Shown: piece by piece, positions 59,142-64,000 of the stretch
Numbering within the stretch: position 1 is the first letter of the stretch
How the letters are laid out: the number at the start of each line of letters is the position of its first letter
From: Mesoflavibacter sp037029465
Lineage (GTDB): Bacteria; Bacteroidota; Bacteroidia; Flavobacteriales; Flavobacteriaceae
NCBI RefSeq assembly: GCF_037029465.1
Contig: NZ_JAYMEM010000003.1
Span: forward strand, 62,001 to 126,000
Length of the DNA stretch: 64,000 bases
Direction: 5' to 3'
Notes under the pieces: model-generated
What the model saw: the letters and a program-made list of their open reading frames with translations, nothing else
Told to the model about the DNA's origin: nothing
The model's database searches: none
Position numbers and translations under genes: made by a program

Positions 59142-60083
59142 TTAAAAATTAGCCACTTCTTTTTTAGCCATTTCAAACTCCTCAACCATCTCTTTTACAA
59201 TCTCAGCAACTGGTTTAATGTCATGAATTAATCCTGAAATTTGTCCAATTTCAAGCTCACCTTCATCTAAATCGCCTTCAAACATTCCTTTTTTTGCTCG
59301 AGCACGACCTAATAATTCTTTAAGTTGTTCTGGTGTTGGGGCTGATTTATACAACGCTTCAACATCATTAAAAAACTTATTTTTTACTAATCTTACTGGC
59401 GCTAATTCTTTCAAAGTTAATTGCGTATCGCCTTCTTTGGCATCTACAACGACTTGTTTAAACGCTTGATGCGCACTACTTTCTGTACTCGCCACAAAAC
59501 GACTACCAACTTGCACGCCATCTGCGCCTAAAACCATACATGCAAGCATGGCTTTTCCTGTTGCAATACCGCCTGCTGCCAATAAAGGAATTTTTAAATG
59601 TTCTTTAACCATTGGTATTAGCGTAAGTGTTGTTGTCTCGTCACGACCGTTATGTCCGCCAGCTTCAAAACCTTCTGCAACAACAGCATCTACACCAGCG
59701 TCTTGAGCTTTTAATGCAAATTTTACACTACTAACTACGTGTACAACTGTTATTCCTTTGTCTTGCAACCATTTAGTCCATGTTTTTGGATTTCCTGCTG
59801 AAGTAAATACAATCTTTACCCCTTCTTCAACAATAATATTCATAATTTCCTCAATGTTAGGATATAACATTGGCACGTTTACTCCAAAAGGTTTATCGGT
59901 TGCTTGTTTACATTTTTGAATATGTTCTCTTAGCACATCTGGATACATACTTCCTGCGCCTATTAAACCTAAAATCCCTGAATTACTTGCAGCAGAAGCT
60001 AATCGCCAACCGCTATTCCAAATCATTCCGCCTTGTACTATTGGATATTTAATATTGAATAAGTCTGTAATTCTATTTTGCAT
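59142..60083 (-). CDS. Nitronate monooxygenase-like FMN enzyme (NPD/FabK group)
   Basis: 313-aa TIM barrel. YPIVQGGMIWNSGWRLASAA (13-32) is the FMN entry motif, GLIGAGSMYP, PFGVNVPML, VFTSAGNPKTW, VVAEGFEAGGHNGRDETTT (about 133-151) with the catalytic-type His, then LLAAGGIATGKAML and LGADGVQVGSRF for the FMN phosphate. Fits both nitronate monooxygenases and FabK-type enoyl-ACP reductases; the AGGHNG segment is shared by the two, so the exact reaction remains open. Confidence 0.85.
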   Translation of the reverse strand: MQNRITDLFNIKYPIVQGGMIWNSGWRLASAASNSGILGLIGAGSMYPDVLREHIQKCKQATDKPFGVNVPMLYPNIEEIMNIIVEEGVKIVFTSAGNPKTWTKWLQDKGITVVHVVSSVKFALKAQDAGVDAVVAEGFEAGGHNGRDETTTLTLIPMVKEHLKIPLLAAGGIATGKAMLACMVLGADGVQVGSRFVASTESSAHQAFKQVVVDAKEGDTQLTLKELAPVRLVKNKFFNDVEALYKSAPTPEQLKELLGRARAKKGMFEGDLDEGELEIGQISGLIHDIKPVAEIVKEMVEEFEMAKKEVANF

Positions 60084-60109
60084 ATTTATTATTAAGTTGT
60101 TGATTTATG

Positions 60110-60132
60110 ACCTCTCGACTGCGCTCGAGGTG
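60110..60132. repeat. Palindromic intergenic repeat between convergently spaced genes
   Basis: GACCTCTCGACTGCGCTCGAGGTG: imperfect palindrome (CCTC...GAGG, TCGA...TCGA) resembling the TCTCGACTGCGCTCGAGA interspersed element found in many Bacteroidota. Lies in the 64-bp gap between the protease stop and the start of the nitronate monooxygenase gene; no coding role. Confidence 0.65.
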
Positions 60133-60147
60133 AATTGGTTTTTACTT

Positions 60148-61758
60148 CTAGTTTTTTATGATTTTTTTGGTGATACTTAATCCGTTAGCTTCAATTTTTG
60201 CTAAATAAACACCTTTAGATAGATTACTTACATTGATTTTTTTCTGTGTTGAAGACACTGTTTTTTCAAGCACTTTTTTTCCTAAAATATCATATAATTT
60301 TACGGTTGCAGTGTCATATTGGCTAGGAATTTCAACATACAATAAATTATTTACTGGATTAGGATATACTTTTAGTTTAGTAGTTTCATTTTGAAATTCG
60401 ACCAAAGACAATCCATTGGCTAATGCTAATGATAAATCAGGAATACCATAACCTAAAAAATTATCAGAATTATTGTATTGTGAAGCAGACTCACGAACCA
60501 ATTGCATAATTTGTTGATTGTTTAATGTTGGTAATGCTTGCCACAAACATACAACGCCGCCAGCTAATATTGGTGAGCTAAACGATGTACCGTTTAATGT
60601 AATAATAGCATCGTTTGTACCAATAACATAACTTGCTTGACCTTGCGCTACAACGTCTGGTTTTTGTGTTGGTTGTGCGCTACTTCCTTGAGAACTAAAC
60701 GAGGCGTAATTACCAGATGCATTTACTGCTCCAACACTTAATACGTTAGGCGAATCTGCTGGCGCACCAACAATTTGCCAAGAAGAATTACCTGAATTTC
60801 CTGCAGAATTAACCAATAACATTCCTTTTTGCGCTGCAAAATTAGCGCCACGAGTTATAAACGCAGTTTGTCCATTCATTTCGGCTGGAGTATAACTATA
60901 ATTTGGATTATCAAAAGTGGTGTAACCAAGTGATGTATTAATAACATCTACACCTAAACTATCTGCACGTTCTGCAGCTTCAACCCAAAGTGTTTCTTCT
61001 ATTGGTGTTTCTGTAGCTGCGTTTTCGGTTCTAAATAAATAATATTCTGCATCTGGTGCAGTACCAACAAACTGATCTTGTACATAACCTGCCATATCGC
61101 TTAAAACCCAAGTACCGTGAGCGTTTCCTGTATACGCATACACGTCTGGATTTCTGTCTACAAAATCATATCCGCCTAAAATTCCATTATTAGAATTTAA
61201 ACGGTTAAAGCCTGACATGGTTGGCACATTAGGAAAACCTGAGTCTAACACAGCTACTGTCATTCCTGTTCCTGTAAAATCTGCAAGATGCAAATCGTCG
61301 CCATTAAACATTTCTATTTGGTTGGTAGCGCTTCCGTAATTAAAAACTGTTTGGTTAGTTTCGATATCAAATTTGTTTTGATTTTGAGATTGTCTTGCAT
61401 TAAGATTACCATCTGCAAATTCGATATGATCAACAAAAGTTAATCCTGTTAACGCATTAATATCGGTTTCGGTTCCTAATACATGAACCACGTTTAACCA
61501 TTTGGATTTAGCAAGAACTGTAATTCCTGTTTGGACTTTTATTTGAGTAATATATCCTTCGTCAACAGGTACATCATTATAATCTACAGTAACGTTGTGT
61601 GCTGCTTTACGATCCAACGCTTTTTGAGTTAAAATTGAAATTGGATTTGCTAACGCAGTTGCACTATTTGGTTTGTCATTAAGATAAACCCAAGCGTGCT
61701 CTTGAGCAAAAACTGAATAGCTTATTAGAAAAGCAATTATAAGTAAAGTCTGCTTCAT
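60148..61758 (-). CDS. Secreted S8 (subtilisin-like) serine protease with T9SS C-terminal sorting domain
   Basis: 536 aa from ATG at 61758; the frame is open four codons further but MKQTLLIIAFLISYSVFAQ is a clean signal peptide. Inhibitor-like propeptide about 20-115. Catalytic triad Asp172 (AVLDSGFP), His214 (NAHGTWV), Ser392 (GTSFSS). The last 75 residues, from KVYPNPVNNLLYVEIP to KKIIKN, are a type A sorting domain that directs type IX secretion. Located 28 bp downstream of mnmA on the same strand and perhaps cotranscribed with it. Confidence 0.93.
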   Translation of the reverse strand: MKQTLLIIAFLISYSVFAQEHAWVYLNDKPNSATALANPISILTQKALDRKAAHNVTVDYNDVPVDEGYITQIKVQTGITVLAKSKWLNVVHVLGTETDINALTGLTFVDHIEFADGNLNARQSQNQNKFDIETNQTVFNYGSATNQIEMFNGDDLHLADFTGTGMTVAVLDSGFPNVPTMSGFNRLNSNNGILGGYDFVDRNPDVYAYTGNAHGTWVLSDMAGYVQDQFVGTAPDAEYYLFRTENAATETPIEETLWVEAAERADSLGVDVINTSLGYTTFDNPNYSYTPAEMNGQTAFITRGANFAAQKGMLLVNSAGNSGNSSWQIVGAPADSPNVLSVGAVNASGNYASFSSQGSSAQPTQKPDVVAQGQASYVIGTNDAIITLNGTSFSSPILAGGVVCLWQALPTLNNQQIMQLVRESASQYNNSDNFLGYGIPDLSLALANGLSLVEFQNETTKLKVYPNPVNNLLYVEIPSQYDTATVKLYDILGKKVLEKTVSSTQKKINVSNLSKGVYLAKIEANGLSITKKIIKN

Positions 61759-61786
61759 TTCAGTAACCATTTATAGTTACTGCAAT

Positions 61787-62977
61787 TTAAGAAATTACTC
61801 CGGAACCAACTAATTCTTCACCTAAATACCAAGCTACAAATTGACCTTCGGTAATTGCAGATTGCGCGTCTTTAAATTCAACATACAAACCAGTTTCTAC
61901 TTTGTATAAAGTGGCATCTTGTAAGGGTTGTCTGTAACGTATTCTGGCTTTAACTTGCATAGTTTCGCCTTCATTAATTGCTAAATCTTCTCGGATCCAG
62001 TGTAATTCGTCATTAGACACAAATAACACGTTACGTAATAATCCTGGATGGTTTTTACCTTGACCTGTATAAATCACGTTTTCATTTACGTCGGTTTCAA
62101 TCACAAAAAGTGGTTCAACAGTTCCTCCAACCGCTAATCCTTTACGCTGTCCTTTTGTAAAATAATGCGCACCTTGATGCTTGCCTACAACTTTTCCATC
62201 GGATAACGCGTAGCTTTTTTTCTGACTTAAGTAGTCTAATTCTTCTAATTTATTATTGAAGTTTGGCTGTGTTTGGTTATAAATTCCGTTAGATTTTTCA
62301 ACCTCAACAATAACACCTTCTTTTGGTTTTAATTGTTGTTGAAGAAATTCTGGCAATCTCACTTTACCTATAAAACATAAACCTTGCGAGTCTTTTTTAT
62401 CTGCTGTAATTAAGTCTTGCTCTTTAGCAATTGCTCTAACTTCTGGTTTTAAAAGTTCGCCAACCGGAAATAATGCTTTTGCTAATTGGTCTTGAGATAA
62501 TTGACATAAAAAATAAGATTGATCCTTATTATCGTCTTTACCTGCTAAAAGTTGATGAATTTCTTTTCCGTCTTTTTCAATCGTGCTTTTTCTGCAATAA
62601 TGACCTGTTGCTACATAATCTGCACCAAGGTCTAAAGCAATTTTCATAAAGACATCAAATTTGATTTCTCTATTGCAAAGTACGTCTGGATTTGGTGTAC
62701 GACCTTTCGCGTATTCATTAAACATATAGTCTACAATACGTTCTTTATACTGCTCGCTTAAATCTACAGTTTGAAAAGGAATATCTAGTTTATTTGCAAC
62801 TAACATGGCGTCGTTACTATCTTCTAGCCAAGGACATTCATCTGATATTGTTACAGAATCGTCATGCCAGTTTTTCATAAAAAGACCTATAACCTCATAA
62901 CCTTGCTCCTTTAATAAATAAGCAGCAACACTAGAATCTACGCCTCCTGAAAGTCCAACAACAACTCTTTTATTCAT
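61787..62977 (-). CDS. mnmA: tRNA 2-thiouridine(34) synthase MnmA
   Basis: 396 aa from MNKRVVVGLSGGVDSS; an upstream in-frame Met would add 16 residues, but that extension holds the promoter (62999-63025) and lacks conservation, so 62977 is chosen. PP-loop GLSGGVDSSVAAYLL (8-22), nucleophile Cys in VLCNREIKF, ATGHYCR, GKDDNKDQSYFLC, second catalytic Cys in SQGLCFIGK, C-terminal beta-barrel from HQGAHYFTKGQRKGLAVGG. Adds sulfur to U34 of Lys, Glu and Gln tRNAs. Confidence 0.97.
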   Translation of the reverse strand: MNKRVVVGLSGGVDSSVAAYLLKEQGYEVIGLFMKNWHDDSVTISDECPWLEDSNDAMLVANKLDIPFQTVDLSEQYKERIVDYMFNEYAKGRTPNPDVLCNREIKFDVFMKIALDLGADYVATGHYCRKSTIEKDGKEIHQLLAGKDDNKDQSYFLCQLSQDQLAKALFPVGELLKPEVRAIAKEQDLITADKKDSQGLCFIGKVRLPEFLQQQLKPKEGVIVEVEKSNGIYNQTQPNFNNKLEELDYLSQKKSYALSDGKVVGKHQGAHYFTKGQRKGLAVGGTVEPLFVIETDVNENVIYTGQGKNHPGLLRNVLFVSNDELHWIREDLAINEGETMQVKARIRYRQPLQDATLYKVETGLYVEFKDAQSAITEGQFVAWYLGEELVGSGVIS

Positions 62978-62998
62978 CTGAAATCTTTTTTTGATTTG

Positions 62999-63025
62999 CA
63001 AAGATACGTCATTTTTTAAACTCAA
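62999..63025 (-). promoter_or_regulatory. Promoter of mnmA
   Basis: On the minus strand TTG (63025-63023), 16-bp spacer, TATCTTTG (63006-62999), giving a start of transcription about 12-15 nt before ATG 62977. Supports the shorter mnmA start. Confidence 0.6.
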
Positions 63026-63139
63026 ATTTAGTCATAGTCACTTAATTCTGTACTTAATTCTGTACTTAATTAATTTATTGCAATTCATTGATTTTTAAAG
63101 TTTAACAAAACATTAAATATTTTTTGTTCAAACTTTATT

Positions 63140-63147
63140 TAGATTTG
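63140..63147 (+). promoter_or_regulatory. -7 box upstream of the fasciclin gene
   Basis: TAGATTTG matches TAnnTTTG, 32 bp before the ATG at 63180. The nearest TTG (63124-63126) is only 13 bp away, so the upstream element is uncertain. Confidence 0.42.
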
Positions 63148-63179
63148 TTAAACAAAATTACAAACCAAAAAAAATTGCT

Positions 63180-64000
63180 ATGAAAAATTTAAAATCACTC
63201 AAAACACTTCCCTTATTATTACTAGTTACATTATTATTTTGGTCATGCAGTAATGATGATGATGGAACTATTGTTATTCAAGAAGAATTTAACATTGTAG
63301 AATTAGCCCAAGCAAATCCAAATTTATCTAGTTTAGTTGATGCAGTTATCGAAGCTGATTTAACTGCTACATTAAGTGGACCAGGACCTTTTACTGTATT
63401 AGCACCAACTGATGAAGCTTTTGCAGAGTTTATGTCTGATAATGGATGGGCGACAGTACAAGATATTCCTGATGCTGCTTTAACGCAAACATTACTTAAC
63501 CATGTTATTTCTGGAACGGTAACATCTTCAGATTTAGCTAGTATGGGACGAGGTTATACAAACACATTAGCTGATGGACCTTCAAATACTAATATTAGTC
63601 TTTTATTTGATACTAATAATGGTGTTATGTTTAATAATACAGCAGAAGTTACCGCAGCAGATGTTGAAGCATCTAATGGAATTATTCACGTTGTAGACAA
63701 AGTAATTACCTTACCTACAATAGTAGACCACGCAGTAAACAACACTAACTTTTCAAATTTAGTTGCTGCATTAGGCGCAGCTGATGGAAACTTAGTTGAT
63801 GTTTTATCTGGCGTTGGTCCTTTTACAGTTTTAGCACCTGATGATACCGCTTTTACTACATTTTTAGATGGTGCTGCACTTGCTGATGTTGATACTGGTA
63901 TATTATCTCAAATTTTACTAAACCATGTCATTAGCGGAACAATTACATCTACTGATTTGACAGGTTTAGGTGAAGGATATTCAAACACTAATGCTTCTGG
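63180..64000 (+). CDS. Fasciclin-domain lipoprotein (partial, runs off right edge)
   Basis: ATG at 63180; the frame stays open to the window end (273 codons). The signal TLPLLLLVTLLFWSC has a lipobox-like LFWSC, followed by the acidic SNDDDG, the usual surface-lipoprotein export start in Bacteroidota. First FAS1 domain about 37-175 (IVELAQANPNLSSLVDAVIE, GPFTVLAPTDEAFAEF, LLNHVISG, NGIIHVVDKVI), a second from about 180 (VNNTNFSNLVAALGAADG, GPFTVLAPDDTAFTTF, LLNHVISG). Two or more FAS1 copies suggest a cell-surface adhesion or matrix protein. Divergent from mnmA. Confidence 0.92.
   Translation, partial: MKNLKSLKTLPLLLLVTLLFWSCSNDDDGTIVIQEEFNIVELAQANPNLSSLVDAVIEADLTATLSGPGPFTVLAPTDEAFAEFMSDNGWATVQDIPDAALTQTLLNHVISGTVTSSDLASMGRGYTNTLADGPSNTNISLLFDTNNGVMFNNTAEVTAADVEASNGIIHVVDKVITLPTIVDHAVNNTNFSNLVAALGAADGNLVDVLSGVGPFTVLAPDDTAFTTFLDGAALADVDTGILSQILLNHVISGTITSTDLTGLGEGYSNTNAS

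Noticed and set aside
1..64000. tRNA, rRNA, insertion sequence, prophage or integrase
   Set aside because: No cloverleaf, rRNA motif, transposase or integrase motif was noticed on either strand; a covariance-model search was not possible here.

Overview
The window looks like chromosome from a marine-type flavobacterium (Bacteroidota, Flavobacteriaceae). The evidence is low GC with Lys/Asn/Ile-rich proteins, several promoters of the TTG/TAnnTTTG type, no obvious Shine-Dalgarno sequences, a type IX secretion sorting domain on a subtilase, a very long SecA without the C-terminal zinc motif, and typical flavobacterial families (DUF2795, DUF2911, WbqC, LAB_N). No rRNA, tRNA, transposase, integrase or CRISPR array was recognised. 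Layout: about 1-39 kb is one very large surface-polysaccharide locus read on the minus strand. In transcription order it starts with a Wza-like export lipoprotein and a Wzc-like tyrosine autokinase (39.0-35.7 kb). An intergenic stretch with a DUF559 gene and a small HTH-like gene follows, then an ABC-2 exporter pair (wzm/wzt). After that come roughly 28 kb of tightly packed glycan genes: seven GT4, eight GT2, one exostosin-like GT47 and one unassigned GT-B-like enzyme, five different P-loop sulfotransferase-like proteins, a pyruvyl transferase, a NeuB-like synthase with a fused CMP-nonulosonate synthetase/HAD phosphatase, a DegT aminotransferase/WbqC/acyltransferase/beta-propeller group, a serine-acetyltransferase-like hexapeptide protein, an O-antigen ligase/polymerase, and at the left edge the start of a probable initiating sugar-phosphate transferase. 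Together they suggest an acidic, sulfated, pyruvylated, nonulosonate-containing capsule or exopolysaccharide, made by a locus that mixes ABC-exporter and Wzy-type signatures. 

From 39.7 kb rightwards most genes are ordinary chromosome: an ABC-F ATPase, a methyltransferase, a PduO-type cobalamin adenosyltransferase, a DUF2795 protein, SecA, small membrane proteins, an M23 peptidase, a DUF2911 protein, MeaB, a sugar-nucleotide epimerase, a lipid/glycan modification group (two GT39 transferases, a dolichol-phosphate-sugar-synthase-like GT2, a duplicated LAB_N protein, a PAP2 phosphatase), a four-helix bundle protein, a MATE exporter, a nitronate monooxygenase-like enzyme, a secreted S8 protease, MnmA, and the start of a fasciclin lipoprotein. 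The adenosyltransferase and MeaB both serve B12-dependent methylmalonyl-CoA mutase, which is not in the window. 

The most unusual content is non-coding. Many intergenic regions from 3.7 to 42.8 kb are built from short-period arrays. Exact or decayed 7-bp tandem repeats are each homogeneous inside but differ in unit sequence (AGTGAGT, GTTAGCT, AGTTAGC, GAGTAAT, AAGTAGC, AGTTAGT). They are followed by degenerate 8-bp-period tracts and by 30-60-nt imperfectly palindromic modules, in the recurring order module, heptads, octads. At six genes the array starts at the very first base after the stop codon. Since neither 7 nor 8 is a multiple of 3, arrays carrying TAG/TAA/TGA close all three frames. 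Two small genes (DUF559; four-helix bundle) are framed by their own repeat pairs and look like small repeat-bounded cassettes.
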